64,000 nt of DNA from Planktothrix sp. PCC 11201 (GCF_900009135.1 NZ_LT797709.1:62001-126000); one strand, 5' to 3'. Shown: positions 23,863 through 33,808, numbered from the stretch's first letter. Notes: generated by a model from the letters alone, not told the origin. Translations and numbers: made by a program.

Positions 23863-24585
23863 ATGATTGTTTGTCCGAATTGTAGTCATCAAAACCCAGA
23901 AGGCGCGACCCAATGTGAAGCCTGTTATACGCCTTTGCCCTCCACTACCAGCTGTCCCCATTGTGGGGCAACGATACAAACGGATGCGGCTTTCTGTGGT
24001 CAGTGTGGGTCGAATTTACAGCCCGCGACGGTTAGTAATCAGGAGGAAATACAAGCGGTAATTCCGACGGTGGTTTCGCCTCCGAATCTACCCACACCGG
24101 AAGTGGCGGTGAGTTCGGGGTTAAATTTAGAGAAATCTCCCCCTCCTGTGGCAATGGAAACGACTCCTCCGGTGATTCCGGTGGTCATTCCTGAACCCCC
24201 TCCGGTTCCGATGAATTTGGGTTCCCAAAGTTCGGCGACTCAGTTACAGCAACAGACGGCTAAGTTAATTCATGTCCAAACCAGTACGGATCTGGAATTA
24301 CCTCAAAATGTGTCGGTGATTCATTTGGGAAAACCGAATGATTTAGTCCCCCCCGATGTGGATGTTTCGGGATTTCCCAATTCGGAAATTGTGTCTCGTA
24401 GCCATGCGGATATTCGCCTTGAAGGAGATGCGTATTATATTGAAGATGTGGGCAGTTCTAATGGCACTTATATTAATAATACGGCTCTGCCCAAGGGGAA
24501 TCGTCACCGGTTAAAACCAGGTGATCGGATTTCTTTAGGAAAAGGGGATTTGGTTTCGTTTATTTTTCAACTTTCCAAGGGTTAG
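23863..24585 (+). CDS. Zinc-ribbon and FHA-domain protein
   Basis: A 240-aa protein. Two zinc-ribbon units occupy residues about 4-52 (CPNCSHQNPEGATQCEAC and CPHCG...CGQCG). A Pro/Val-rich linker follows. The C-terminal FHA domain (about 150-238) contains GFPNSEIVSRSHADI and DVGSSNGTYINNT, the residues that recognise phosphothreonine. It probably binds phosphorylated partners of Ser/Thr kinases. A second FHA gene follows at 24786. The 200-base gap between them contains one AAACCGGGTTT-type palindrome and no gene. Confidence 0.92.
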   Translation: MIVCPNCSHQNPEGATQCEACYTPLPSTTSCPHCGATIQTDAAFCGQCGSNLQPATVSNQEEIQAVIPTVVSPPNLPTPEVAVSSGLNLEKSPPPVAMETTPPVIPVVIPEPPPVPMNLGSQSSATQLQQQTAKLIHVQTSTDLELPQNVSVIHLGKPNDLVPPDVDVSGFPNSEIVSRSHADIRLEGDAYYIEDVGSSNGTYINNTALPKGNRHRLKPGDRISLGKGDLVSFIFQLSKG

Positions 24586-24785
24586 GAGGGGGTGAGAAAA
24601 AACCGGGTTTCCCTGTTATTCAAATCGGTTGAACCGTGGGATTAGATCATTAACAGCTTATTTAAGGGAATTAGGAAATCTAACCCCTATTAAACCCCAA
24701 AATGAAGGAAGTTTTTGATTCTATTCCCTAAAAACCGAGAATTCCAAATTTTCGATTGAAAATAGGTTCATGGCATAGCTGTTGA

Positions 24786-25256
24786 TTGTTAGATTCTGCC
24801 AATGTGATTAGATTAACCTTATTACATCCTCTCCAATCGATTCCTGTCCGCAGTTGGGTATTTGACAAGGACAATGTGATTCGGATTGGGCGATCGCTGA
24901 AGAATGATGTTGTTCTCTATAGTGCGGTCGTTTCTCGTTACCATGTCGAGATTTGTCATATCAATCAACGTTGGCTGGTCGTGAATCTAGGAACCAATGG
25001 AACCTATGTCAATGGACAGGCGGTTCAACAAATCCCTTTAGTGGATGGACAGGTGATTCACTTAGCAATATCTGGCCCTAAAATTCTATTAAATATTTTA
25101 CCCGATCCCTCAGAATCAGTTTTAACCCCAGAAATAGACTCGCATCAAGGGGAAGTTATATCTACTTCCGAACTCTTGTTTCCTCATCAAAATGAGGAAA
25201 CAACGGAGGTTGATCACCGTAAACAACTTGAACTTCCTACCAATCACCTTGTTTAA
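24786..25256 (+). CDS. FHA-domain protein
   Basis: A 156-aa protein whose FHA domain covers residues about 25-105, with VIRIGRSLKNDVVL, VVSRYHVEI and LGTNGTYVNGQ. These carry the Arg, Ser and Asn residues that bind phosphothreonine. The C-terminal 45 residues are acidic and unstructured-looking. The start is a TTG at 24786 or a GTG at 24804; neither has a strong ribosome-binding site. Its 3' end overlaps that of the convergent membrane gene by 20 bases. The partner kinase is not in this window. Confidence 0.88.
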   Translation: MLDSANVIRLTLLHPLQSIPVRSWVFDKDNVIRIGRSLKNDVVLYSAVVSRYHVEICHINQRWLVVNLGTNGTYVNGQAVQQIPLVDGQVIHLAISGPKILLNILPDPSESVLTPEIDSHQGEVISTSELLFPHQNEETTEVDHRKQLELPTNHLV

Positions 25257-25884
25257 CCGGATACCATAATAACCTAGTTAGTGCTGTCCCGGTCATCCCA
25301 GCAACAATTGTCCAAACCAGGAATAAACCTAAAACGTCTCCGAGAAAGAAACTTGTCCCCTGACGCATAATTCCTCCAAACATCCAACCGATGGGTAATG
25401 CGACCCCCCAAGAGATGACACTGGCTATTATCCATCGCCAGGCTTGGAAAACTTCAGTGCGTAAGACCCACCATTGTCCTAGGCTTAAACACAGTCCTAA
25501 TTTTACTCCTTCTATCAACCCGTGGACAATTCTAGGGGTAAGATTTAAGGTGCGTGGAGCCACCCAACCCAAGAGTCCGACCGGAGTTAAGGCGATGATA
25601 CTGAATATGAAAACATGAACAAAAATCCATCGCCAACTTTGGGAAATATACTGTTTCAAAATAAACCATTGAGCCAGACTAATAATTAATCCGCCAATAG
25701 CTCCTTCTAAGGCTCCTAAATCCGGTTTTTCTCCAATTTCTATCCAAATTAAACTAACTAAAAATCCCACCAAGGTTACAAACATCCACTGTAGAATAAA
25801 TCCTATATCTGTTTGTAAATCTAAACTATCACATACCCATTTCATCATGCTTAAAAAGGGGGAAATTTGTAGAATATGGAGCAT
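25237..25884 (-). CDS. Multi-pass membrane protein of unknown function
   Basis: A 215-aa, very hydrophobic protein with about six predicted transmembrane segments. Two parts resemble each other: SLAQWFILKQYISQSWRWIF (about 70-89) and SLGQWWVLRTEVFQAWRWII (about 133-152). This suggests an internal duplication of three helices. Several in-frame ATGs exist near the start, so the N-terminus is uncertain (ATG at 25848 is an alternative). No transporter signature is evident. It converges on the FHA gene. Confidence 0.75.
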   Translation of the reverse strand: MLHILQISPFLSMMKWVCDSLDLQTDIGFILQWMFVTLVGFLVSLIWIEIGEKPDLGALEGAIGGLIISLAQWFILKQYISQSWRWIFVHVFIFSIIALTPVGLLGWVAPRTLNLTPRIVHGLIEGVKLGLCLSLGQWWVLRTEVFQAWRWIIASVISWGVALPIGWMFGGIMRQGTSFFLGDVLGLFLVWTIVAGMTGTALTRLLWYPVKQGDW

Positions 25885-25957
25885 ACATTTAGGGATTTCA
25901 TATTAGATTTCATATAATATTAGGAAATTAGATTTTTTTCGGTTATTGTGATCACTT

Positions 25958-26040
25958 GTAGTGAGACGTTTACGCCTCAGAGTCCTAAAGGACTCACTAC
26001 AATATCAGTTTACGCCTCAGAGTCCTAAAGGATTCACTAC
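25958..26040. repeat. Hairpin repeat family C (two units)
   Basis: Two related units read GTAGTGAG...GAGTCCTAAAGGACTCACTAC, with TTTACGCCTCA inside. The GAGTCC/GGACTC arms pair. They lie just after the stop codon of the large kinase-cyclase, so they may also act as its terminator. A related tandem pair lies at 51646-51753 next to recR. Confidence 0.7.
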
Positions 26041-26042
26041 AA

Positions 26043-29000
26043 TTAATTAAAGGGGAGTTCGGGGCTGACCATCAGGGTCAATACTTCGTCCCCAATGCCT
26101 TTTAATTTATGGAATTCTTGGTTTAAAATTTCCTCTGGAGGGAGATAGCTGGCTACTTCTGTAGAGACTAAAATACTATTCGGACGTCCAGCTTCTTGTA
26201 AGCGAGCCGCCATATTCACCGCCGGGCCAATAGCGGTATAATCCGATCGCTCTTGAGATCCAAACATCCCGACAACCGCCGTCCCAATATGAATTCCACA
26301 TCGAAAACGCACGGGTTCAACTCCATTTTCCCCGACAATACCCTGTTCTCGCCAGTGTTGATTTAACTTATCGAGCGATCGCAACATTTGCCGCGCCGAG
26401 TTCACCGCCTGTTTCACCTGTTTTTGGGCTGATAACTCCTCCGGGGCGCCATATAAAGCCATCACCGCATCCCCGACAAACTTATCTACTGTACCCCCAT
26501 TAGCAAAAATCACCCGGGTCATCTCCGCTAAATACTCATTTAACACCACCGCAATCCCCTGGGATTGTAACTGATTCGACATCTGAGTAAATCCGACAAT
26601 ATCACTAAATAAAATTGTGACTAACCGAGGTTCAGGACTCAGATCCAACGATAATTCACCAGTTGCGGCTTTTTTTACCATGGTTTCGGGTAAAAATCGC
26701 TTCAATACTGATTCTGTTAAATATCGATTTAATTCAGATATACGCCTTTCATTCTCTTTTAAAGACTGTAAATTTCTAACTTCTGCTAACAATTCCCGAT
26801 CATTAAAGGGTTTCGATAAATAGGCATCAGCCCCCCGTTCCACCCCTTCTAAACGGGTATCTTCATCAGCTTTAGCCGTTAATAAAATCATCGGGGTTCC
26901 CTTCAATTCAGGGTTATTCCGAATTAACCGAATTAAATCTAACCCCGATACTAAAGGCATCATTAAATCCGTAATAATCACTTCCGGGTGATATTTTTGG
27001 GCAATTTCAAACCCTTCCACCCCATTACAAGCCACCACCACATTATAACCTGATTGGCGTAGAATTTTGGAGACATAACGGCGTAAATCCGGGTTATCAT
27101 CTACTACTAAAACTAAATTAGTAGAGGGAATATTCTCATTTAAAATTATATTCTCTTGACCAGCTTCAACCCCATCAGAATCATCTCCCTCCGTCACATC
27201 CACATCAATATCCGCAAACTCCACCGAAGCCCGACTAGAATTTAATTCCGCCTGAATTTCTAATATTTGTTCCCCGGGTAAATGGGAGGTTCCCTGTTGT
27301 AGCCAAACCGTAAAAGTGGTGCCTCTCCCATACACAGATTCCACGGAAATTTGTCCCTTGTGCAGTTCCACTAATTCCTTGACTAAAGCTAACCCTAAAC
27401 CCGACCCTTCATAGGAACGATTAGCTGACCCTTCTGCCTGCCGAAACCGTTCAAATAAATAGGGAATTTGTTCAGGTTTAATCCCAATTCCGGTATCTGT
27501 AACTTGTAAACGACAATGATTTCCGATCGGTTCAACTCTCAGGGTAATAGTTCCTCCAGCGGGGGTAAACTTCATGGCATTAGATAATAAATTATAGAGA
27601 ATTTTATCAAAACGTTCTAGATCTAAATACAGCAACGGACAATGGTTTAACTCCGTTTCTAAGTAAATTTCTTTCTTCTGACAATAAAGTTGAAAAGACT
27701 CAACGGTACTATGGCAAAAAGCAATCAAATCACAGGGACGAAAACTGGGCTGCATTCGTCCGGCATCAAATCGTTGTAAATCCAATAATTGATTCACTAA
27801 CCGCAATAGTCGTCGAGAATTCCTTAAAGCGATTTTCGCTTGTTCCTGGGGTAAATCCTGCTGTTGATTAATTGCCGATTCCAACGGCCCAATCATTAGG
27901 GTTAAAGGGGTGCGAAACTCATGGGAAATATTCTGGAAAAATTCCGTTTTTACCCGGTCAGCTTCTAACAAGCGTTCCGCCTGTTGTCGAGTTTTTTGAT
28001 ATAAACGCGCCTGTTGCACCGCCAGAGCCGCCTGTACGGCCACGACTTCCACTAAATTAATTTCCGACTCCTGCCATTTACGAGTCCGATTATTTTGCCG
28101 CAGGGAAATACTGCCAATAATCTGGCCTTCGGACTGCAAAGGCACTAACATTAGGGCTTTAGAAGCAGAACGTAGGGGTAATTCCGCAATCTTACATTCC
28201 GGTTGCAGATCTAAGTCCTCAATAATAACGGGTTGGCGGCTGCGTAAAAGTTTTTTTAAGACTGGATTTTCTCGAATCGGAACGGCCGACTGCGGTAAGG
28301 TTTCTAGGGACAGCTTAGGGGTGGGAGTAGTGGCTTCGGATGACCATTCATCACTAACCATCGAAGCCTGGCGAGTCGCATCATACAACCCCACACACTG
28401 AACATATTCATCATCCCTTGTCCAGAGGGATAAGGCACAACCATCGACTTGTAGGGCTTCTCCCAATTGTTGGGTAATGGCGGCGAAAATCGTGCGCGGA
28501 TCGAGACTCGAACGAATGGCTGAGGTGATGGTATTAACTAGGGCTTCCCGTTTCGCCAGTTCCCGCACCTGGTCATAGGCCCGGGCTTGGGAGAGGGCGA
28601 GGGCCGCTTGGTCAGCCACGGTAATCACTAACTGCACTTCGTGGTCGAGCCAAATATGGGGTTCTTGGCAGTGATGCAGGGCTAAAACCGCCATTAAGTC
28701 CAATTTATAGAATAGGGGAACCACTAAACTTGACCGAATTTGAGTTTGATCATAGGCCTGTTGACGTTCGGTGACCGATAAGACCCGTTCATCGGTGGCC
28801 CCGTCCTGAATTACTTCGACGTCAGTGGTTTCCCAGACTAATAATTGCAGCAGATGCTGGGACGGTTTTTGACTATCTGGGGTTTCTGTGACTTCTCCTC
28901 GTCCAGACTGATACATAAACCATTCATCCACCATTTGTCGATCTTGAAAGGGTCGCAGCAGGCAATAGCGGGCCTCAAACATCTGGCCAACGGTTTCCAC

Positions 29001-29504
29001 GATCCGTTGCAGCATTTCCCGGTAGTTGGGAGCCGAGCGAATGGTATTGGTAACGGCGTAGAGGAGGGATTCTTGTTGCAGGGCGCGTCGAAGTTCTTCG
29101 GTACGGGATTTGAGAACCCCATGGGTTTCTAAAGCCTGTTTAACTATGGCTTTGAGTTCCTCCGCATCCCAGGGTTTGGTGACGTATTTAAAAACTTTAC
29201 CTGAGTTAATCGCTTCGACTAAATCCTCGACGTCGGTGTAGCCAGTGAGGATAATTCTAATAATATCGGGATATTGGGCCGCGGTTAAACTCAAGAATTC
29301 TGTCCCGCTCATTTGCGGCATTCTTTGGTCAGAAATAATCACCGCCACGTCGGTCTCGGACGCTAAAATATCTAGCGCCTCCGGCCCACCATCTGCTCGC
29401 AACACCCGGTATTCCCGATGAAAGGTGCGATACAGCAAATCTAGGTTATCGGGTTCGTCATCGACAACCAAGATCGTCGGCTTAGATTTTTTCTGGGAAC
29501 TCAT
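26043..29504 (-). CDS. Hybrid signalling protein: receiver-GAF-GAF-histidine kinase-receiver-adenylate/guanylate cyclase
   Basis: About 1,153 aa. REC1 (about 10-125) has ILVVDDEPDN and the acceptor IISDQRMP. Two GAF-like domains follow (about 150-500). The kinase has H-box FFQNISHEFRTPLT, N-box LYNLLSNAMKFTP and G-boxes DTGIGI and SGLGLALV. REC2 has VLVVDDNPD and VIITDLMMP. The class III cyclase C-terminus shows ILFSDIVGFT, KFVGDAVMALYG and IGPAVNMAARLQ, with both metal-binding Asp. I start it at the ATG at 29504, preceded by AGGAGA; 29561 is less likely. It combines a phosphorelay with cyclic-nucleotide output in one soluble protein. Confidence 0.93.
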   Translation of the reverse strand: MSSQKKSKPTILVVDDEPDNLDLLYRTFHREYRVLRADGGPEALDILASETDVAVIISDQRMPQMSGTEFLSLTAAQYPDIIRIILTGYTDVEDLVEAINSGKVFKYVTKPWDAEELKAIVKQALETHGVLKSRTEELRRALQQESLLYAVTNTIRSAPNYREMLQRIVETVGQMFEARYCLLRPFQDRQMVDEWFMYQSGRGEVTETPDSQKPSQHLLQLLVWETTDVEVIQDGATDERVLSVTERQQAYDQTQIRSSLVVPLFYKLDLMAVLALHHCQEPHIWLDHEVQLVITVADQAALALSQARAYDQVRELAKREALVNTITSAIRSSLDPRTIFAAITQQLGEALQVDGCALSLWTRDDEYVQCVGLYDATRQASMVSDEWSSEATTPTPKLSLETLPQSAVPIRENPVLKKLLRSRQPVIIEDLDLQPECKIAELPLRSASKALMLVPLQSEGQIIGSISLRQNNRTRKWQESEINLVEVVAVQAALAVQQARLYQKTRQQAERLLEADRVKTEFFQNISHEFRTPLTLMIGPLESAINQQQDLPQEQAKIALRNSRRLLRLVNQLLDLQRFDAGRMQPSFRPCDLIAFCHSTVESFQLYCQKKEIYLETELNHCPLLYLDLERFDKILYNLLSNAMKFTPAGGTITLRVEPIGNHCRLQVTDTGIGIKPEQIPYLFERFRQAEGSANRSYEGSGLGLALVKELVELHKGQISVESVYGRGTTFTVWLQQGTSHLPGEQILEIQAELNSSRASVEFADIDVDVTEGDDSDGVEAGQENIILNENIPSTNLVLVVDDNPDLRRYVSKILRQSGYNVVVACNGVEGFEIAQKYHPEVIITDLMMPLVSGLDLIRLIRNNPELKGTPMILLTAKADEDTRLEGVERGADAYLSKPFNDRELLAEVRNLQSLKENERRISELNRYLTESVLKRFLPETMVKKAATGELSLDLSPEPRLVTILFSDIVGFTQMSNQLQSQGIAVVLNEYLAEMTRVIFANGGTVDKFVGDAVMALYGAPEELSAQKQVKQAVNSARQMLRSLDKLNQHWREQGIVGENGVEPVRFRCGIHIGTAVVGMFGSQERSDYTAIGPAVNMAARLQEAGRPNSILVSTEVASYLPPEEILNQEFHKLKGIGDEVLTLMVSPELPFN

Positions 29505-29725
29505 GCACCGAATCTCCTGCTGCAATGGATGTAGGGGGCTATGATCGGTAAGATCTACCAATAGGATATGAATTTGACCCCTATCTAATACGGGTTAAAC
29601 CACAATCAGGGTATTGATGCACAATATTGATTGTACCTTGATACTTCTGGACGTGGAATTCCCTTATTCTCTCAGAAAGTATAGAACTGCCACGATCACC
29701 CTAAAAAGGGGGATCGTAATTAATA

Positions 29726-30418
29726 TTGCACCATCGATATACTGTGAATCAATTGTTTTCCACTTCGAGATCTAACACATTTTTCTGGGGTTACGGAAAT
29801 GGCACGGGTTCAAAAAACCTGCCTGGACAGGAAAACTCCCTACCAACGGAGAGTTCTGTGGATTTTTCTAGTTTACAGGTTCGGCCCGCAACTGCTGAGG
29901 ACTTAACGGGATTAACAGATGTTTTGGCCGAGAGTTTTCATTCCCAGGAGGGACTTTTGGGCTGGATTTATCCGATTTTACGGTTAGGAATTTATGAGGA
30001 TTCACGCTATCGTTTATTGGCAAATACAGACCAATATTTGTGTTTAGTGGCGGTGGTTTCAGGAGTCAGGTCTGCTAAACCCTCGGTTTTAGGAACAATA
30101 GAAATCGGTTTGCGATCGCGTTATCCTTGGCAATTATCTTTAACCTCACGCTATTTATATATTTCTAATTTAGCCGTTCATCCCCAATATCGCAAGCTGG
30201 GAATTGCCCAAAAATTACTCGCAACTTGTGAACAAACAGCCCAACGTTGGGGATTTTCTAATCTTTATCTTCATGTCTTAGAAAATAATCATCAAGCCCG
30301 AGGTCTATATTATAAAATGGGTTATCGATTAATTGAGATTGATTCGGGTTGGAATTTTGCATTATTCGGGCAACCTCGACGTTTGTTTTTACAAAAACCG
30401 ATAGGGAATAGGGAATAG
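29726..30418 (+). CDS. GNAT-family N-acetyltransferase
   Basis: A protein of up to 230 aa. Residues about 50-225 match the GNAT fold, with ISNLAVHPQYRKLGIAQKLL (acetyl-CoA-binding motif A) and LHVLENNHQARGLYYKMGY (motif B). The first 45 residues are low in structure and the start is a TTG at 29726. An internal start is possible, but no ATG exists before the domain. The substrate is unknown. Its 3' end runs into a heptamer repeat. The larB gene follows on the opposite strand after about 30 bases. Confidence 0.85.
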   Translation: MHHRYTVNQLFSTSRSNTFFWGYGNGTGSKNLPGQENSLPTESSVDFSSLQVRPATAEDLTGLTDVLAESFHSQEGLLGWIYPILRLGIYEDSRYRLLANTDQYLCLVAVVSGVRSAKPSVLGTIEIGLRSRYPWQLSLTSRYLYISNLAVHPQYRKLGIAQKLLATCEQTAQRWGFSNLYLHVLENNHQARGLYYKMGYRLIEIDSGWNFALFGQPRRLFLQKPIGNRE

Positions 30419-30443
30419 GGAATGGGGAATGGGGAATGGGGAA
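30402..30443. repeat. Heptameric tandem repeat (GGGAATA/GGGAATG)
   Basis: Six copies of GGGAATA or GGGGAAT-type heptamers overlap the last codons of the GNAT gene (GNRE). It is the reverse complement of the CCCCATT tract at 5023-5091. Confidence 0.8.
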
Positions 30444-30450
30444 CCCTTGT

Positions 30451-31236
30451 TTAAGGCTCAATTTTGCGTTTTAAGCGTTCTCCTAATCTTAAAATTTGGC
30501 AGGCTAAAATTGCCGCCCCAAACCCATTATCAATATTCACCACCCCTACCCCAGTAGCACAGGAATTCAGCATAGTTAATAGGGGAGCTAACCCGTTAAA
30601 ACTGGCTCCATAACCAACGCTGGTGGGCACCGCAATCACCGGACAATCGGCTAATCCTCCAACTACAGTGGGTAAGGCTCCTTCCATCCCAGCCACCACA
30701 ATTAATACATCCGCATCGGCAATTATCGGCCAATTACTGAGTAAACGATGAATTCCAGCTACTCCCACATCCGATAACCGTTTTACCTCAAAACCAGATA
30801 AGGTAGCGGTGACGGCAGCTTCTTCGGCGACGGGTAAATCGGCGGTTCCGGCGGTTAAAATGGTGATGATTCCTGTAGAATTAGCCAGGGGAATTTCGTC
30901 TGGGTGAAGGGCACAAATTTTGGCGATTTCGTAATACTTTAAATCCGGGATTTGGGCTTGCAATTGTTGATAAACATGGGGTTCAATTCGCGTTGCCATC
31001 ACCACCGGATTTCGCTGACGCATCACCTCGATAATCTTAATCATTTGTTCCGGGGTTTTATTTAATCCCCAAATGACTTCGGGAAATCCGGTTCTTAATT
31101 TTCGATGATGGTCAATATGGGCAAAATCTCCGACGGGTTCAAAATCAAAGTATTTGATTTTATCTAAAGCATCATTCGGGGTAATTTGACCAGATGCTAC
31201 TTGTTCTAGTAACTGTTGTAAGGCTTCAGGATTCAT
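30451..31236 (-). CDS. larB: LarB-type nickel pincer cofactor biosynthesis protein (AIR carboxylase-like)
   Basis: A 261-aa protein of the LarB family. In known systems LarB carboxylates nicotinic acid adenine dinucleotide, the first step to the nickel-pincer nucleotide. The N-terminal part contains DFAHIDHHRKLRTGFPEVIWG. The C-terminal two-thirds is PurE-like, with TAGTADLPVAEEA, VVAGMEGALPTVVGG and PTSVGYGASFNG. No larA, larC or larE lies nearby. Other pincer users may exist. It is followed after 15 bases upstream by the peptide-binding lipoprotein gene, which reads in the same direction. Confidence 0.92.
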   Translation of the reverse strand: MNPEALQQLLEQVASGQITPNDALDKIKYFDFEPVGDFAHIDHHRKLRTGFPEVIWGLNKTPEQMIKIIEVMRQRNPVVMATRIEPHVYQQLQAQIPDLKYYEIAKICALHPDEIPLANSTGIITILTAGTADLPVAEEAAVTATLSGFEVKRLSDVGVAGIHRLLSNWPIIADADVLIVVAGMEGALPTVVGGLADCPVIAVPTSVGYGASFNGLAPLLTMLNSCATGVGVVNIDNGFGAAILACQILRLGERLKRKIEP

Positions 31237-31251
31237 CAGGATTTAAACCGA

Positions 31252-33018
31252 TTATTCAGCAATTTTAAGTTCATACAAATTCCAAAATCCTCCCCCTAAT
31301 GGGGTGTATTCAACGCCTTCAACCCGATCTCTGATGGCTTCAAAAGCCAGGGGATTTACCATATATAATAAGGGTAGTTCTTCGGCAACAATTTTCTGCG
31401 CTTTTCCATAGAGTTCTTTGCGTTTTTTCGGATCAAATTCCTGGGAGGCTTTCACAAATAAATCATCCACTTGTTGTTCCCAATCGGCAACTTGCCAATC
31501 GGTAATCCCCGTTTCCCCTGGTTGCGGCCCCTGATTAAAGGTGTGTAACCGTCCATTCACTGACCAAATATTATAACCGCCATGGGGTTCAATTCCTCCT
31601 CCACTGAATCCCCCTAAATAGGCATCCCAATTCCGAGAACTGGAAAGACGTTCGACTAAGGTATTAAAGCTGAGAAATAATAAATCAACTTGAATCCCAA
31701 TTTTACCCAGATCTTGGTTAATTTGGGTAGCCATTTGTTCCCGAATTTTTTTCCCGGCACTGGCTAAAAGGGTAAAGCGAACTGGATTACCGTCACTATC
31801 AAGTAATTGTCCTTGAGCATTATACTTAAATCCCGCATCAATTAGCATTTGTCTAGCTTTTTCAGGATCATATGTGTAGGTTTTTAATCCTTCTTCTGGG
31901 GATAAATAAAAGGGGCTTTGGACGGGAATGGGAGAATGTTGGAGTTCCCCTAATCCTAAATAGAGATTATTTTTCATCACTTCCCGATTAATCCCATAAT
32001 AAACCGCCTGTCGAAAGGCTTTATTATTAAACCATTTAGACTTAATCGGATCAACAAAGGGTTTTCCTTGGGCATTTTTTCCGCGATTCATATTCAATGA
32101 CATAAACACGGTTCCCATATCGGGGCCAGAATTATAAATAGTATATTTCCCTCGTTTTTCTTCGGGTTTTAATAGGGGAAATGTTTCCGTTTGTAGGGTT
32201 AAAGTATCTAAGGAACCAGAACGAAAATCTAATAATTGATTGTCGGTACTTTCAATAATTTGCCAGACAATTTCTTCAATATAGGGCTGGGGATTTCCCT
32301 GTTTGTCTTTGCGCCAATAATAGGGATTTTTTTCTAAAATTACCCTTTGATAAGGGGTATAACTTTTGATCCGATATTGACCATTTCCGACAATATCTTG
32401 GGGGTTGGTGTCGGTTCCCCAGGTGGTTAAAAATTTGGGGTTTCCCTCACTATCGGTTTCGGTAATTGAATCTTTTAAAATATGGGCGGGTAAAATACTT
32501 AATCCGGCTACATATTGTAAAAAAGGTGCAAAGGGTTCGGAAACCGCAAACTCCACCCGGCGATTATCTAATTTTTTGACCGTGGGAAAACTGCGACTTT
32601 TTCCCACTCGTAAAATATCTTTAAAACTGCTGGGAATTTTATCGTTTAAATAAATATCGTTATAGGTAAAAATAATATCATCCACGGTTAAGGGCTTGCC
32701 ATCTGACCACTTCAACCCGTCTTTTAAAGTAATAATAATTTTTTGTTTATCATCAGAAATTTCCCAAGATTCAGCTAAACCGGATTTAGGCATTAATTCT
32801 CCAGTCACGGGGTCGTCTTGAATTAACGGGTCATACAAATAACCAAAGACGGTATAGGCCGATTGACTCAAGGGCGGATTAAAGGTGGCTGGGCCGCTGG
32901 GCGTGGCGACCACCAACCGAGACGGAATTTGGGATTGAGCGGTACTACAGGCACTCAGAACCAGGGCTAAGAGGATGAATAAAGTCTTTTGGAACCAATG
33001 TCTTTTGAATGGAATCAT
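31252..33018 (-). CDS. ABC-transporter substrate-binding lipoprotein, family 5 (peptide-type)
   Basis: A 588-aa extracytoplasmic protein with a lipobox LVLSAC (Cys about 24) and a family 5 solute-binding fold. Motifs include TFNPPLSQSAYTVFGYLYDP, GLAESWEISDDKQKI, TLKDGLKWSDGKPLTVDDIIF and FRQAVYYGINRE. Length is typical. The ligand (oligopeptide or other) cannot be told from sequence. No permease or ATPase gene is beside it, so its partners are elsewhere. It is transcribed in the same direction as larB, 15 bases apart, possibly as an operon. Confidence 0.9.
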   Translation of the reverse strand: MIPFKRHWFQKTLFILLALVLSACSTAQSQIPSRLVVATPSGPATFNPPLSQSAYTVFGYLYDPLIQDDPVTGELMPKSGLAESWEISDDKQKIIITLKDGLKWSDGKPLTVDDIIFTYNDIYLNDKIPSSFKDILRVGKSRSFPTVKKLDNRRVEFAVSEPFAPFLQYVAGLSILPAHILKDSITETDSEGNPKFLTTWGTDTNPQDIVGNGQYRIKSYTPYQRVILEKNPYYWRKDKQGNPQPYIEEIVWQIIESTDNQLLDFRSGSLDTLTLQTETFPLLKPEEKRGKYTIYNSGPDMGTVFMSLNMNRGKNAQGKPFVDPIKSKWFNNKAFRQAVYYGINREVMKNNLYLGLGELQHSPIPVQSPFYLSPEEGLKTYTYDPEKARQMLIDAGFKYNAQGQLLDSDGNPVRFTLLASAGKKIREQMATQINQDLGKIGIQVDLLFLSFNTLVERLSSSRNWDAYLGGFSGGGIEPHGGYNIWSVNGRLHTFNQGPQPGETGITDWQVADWEQQVDDLFVKASQEFDPKKRKELYGKAQKIVAEELPLLYMVNPLAFEAIRDRVEGVEYTPLGGGFWNLYELKIAE

Positions 33019-33146
33019 ATTACAAAAACTAGCTGATTGCTATAGTTAATTATAGAAGCCATTTGAGATCCTTTAATGATCGCCCGCTAGGAGAGAACCT
33101 AAGTTACAATTAGCTAAGGTTGGTTTTAGGATTGAGGGGAGGTTTT

Positions 33147-33392
33147 ATGACATTACAGGAAGTGCTAAAATCGGTCGATAATTTGTCCATCACGGATCAG
33201 GTTTTGTTATTGGAGCAGCTTAAGAAACGGTTTGCTCAGATTGAGGAGTCTGATTCGGAAGTGATTAATCAAGCGCAAAAAGAAAAATGGGTTAAAGGCT
33301 TAAGAGGGATGGCTGCCAATTCTAGGCTGAGTAGTGAGGATTTTGCCCAACATAAACAAGCAGAAATTGATTGGGAGGATAGAAACCGATGA
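33147..33392 (+). CDS. Putative antitoxin paired with the PIN toxin
   Basis: An 81-aa protein starting MTLQEVLKSVDNLSITDQVL, followed by a helical LEQLKKRF. A C-terminal acidic tail lies near RLSSEDFAQHKQAEID. The shape, an all-helical half and an acidic tail, fits small VapB-like antitoxins, but no DNA-binding motif is clear. GGAGG lies a few bases before the ATG at 33147. Its final codons overlap the toxin start as ATGA. Confidence 0.75.
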   Translation: MTLQEVLKSVDNLSITDQVLLLEQLKKRFAQIEESDSEVINQAQKEKWVKGLRGMAANSRLSSEDFAQHKQAEIDWEDRNR

Positions 33393-33793
33393 AGGTTATC
33401 CTAGATGCTTGTGCTGTGATTTGTCTTGTTAAGGATGAAATAGGGGCTGATATTGTCGAGCAATATTTATTAGGAGATGATGCTCAATGTATGATTCATA
33501 GTGTTAATATTTGTGAGGTTTACTATGGCTTTTTACGAAGCGATGGGGAGTCTTTTACGCAAGAAGTTATTAACAGATTAGAAAAAGCTAATGTGATTTT
33601 TCGTTCTGATTTAACCAGAGATTTTTGGCAGCAAGTTGCTAACTATAAGGCAACTATTAAAAGGATTTCTCTGGCGGATTGTTTTGCTTTGACTTTGGCA
33701 AATCGGGAGGGGGGAATATTACTCACTTCTGATCGTAAGGAGTTTGAACCGATTATACCTTTGAATATTTGTCAGATTAATTTTATTCGTTAA
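33389..33793 (+). CDS. PIN-domain (VapC-type) ribonuclease toxin
   Basis: A 134-aa PIN protein with the acidic residues expected for metal-dependent RNA cleavage: ILDACAVICL (Asp about 6), SVNICEVYYGFL (Glu about 44), SLADCFALTLA (Asp about 100) and LLTSDRKEFEPI (Asp about 117). Its ATG overlaps the antitoxin stop by four bases. It looks intact. The RNA target is unknown. Confidence 0.9.
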   Translation: MKVILDACAVICLVKDEIGADIVEQYLLGDDAQCMIHSVNICEVYYGFLRSDGESFTQEVINRLEKANVIFRSDLTRDFWQQVANYKATIKRISLADCFALTLANREGGILLTSDRKEFEPIIPLNICQINFIR

Positions 33794-33808
33794 TCGCCCG
33801 ATTTTCTA

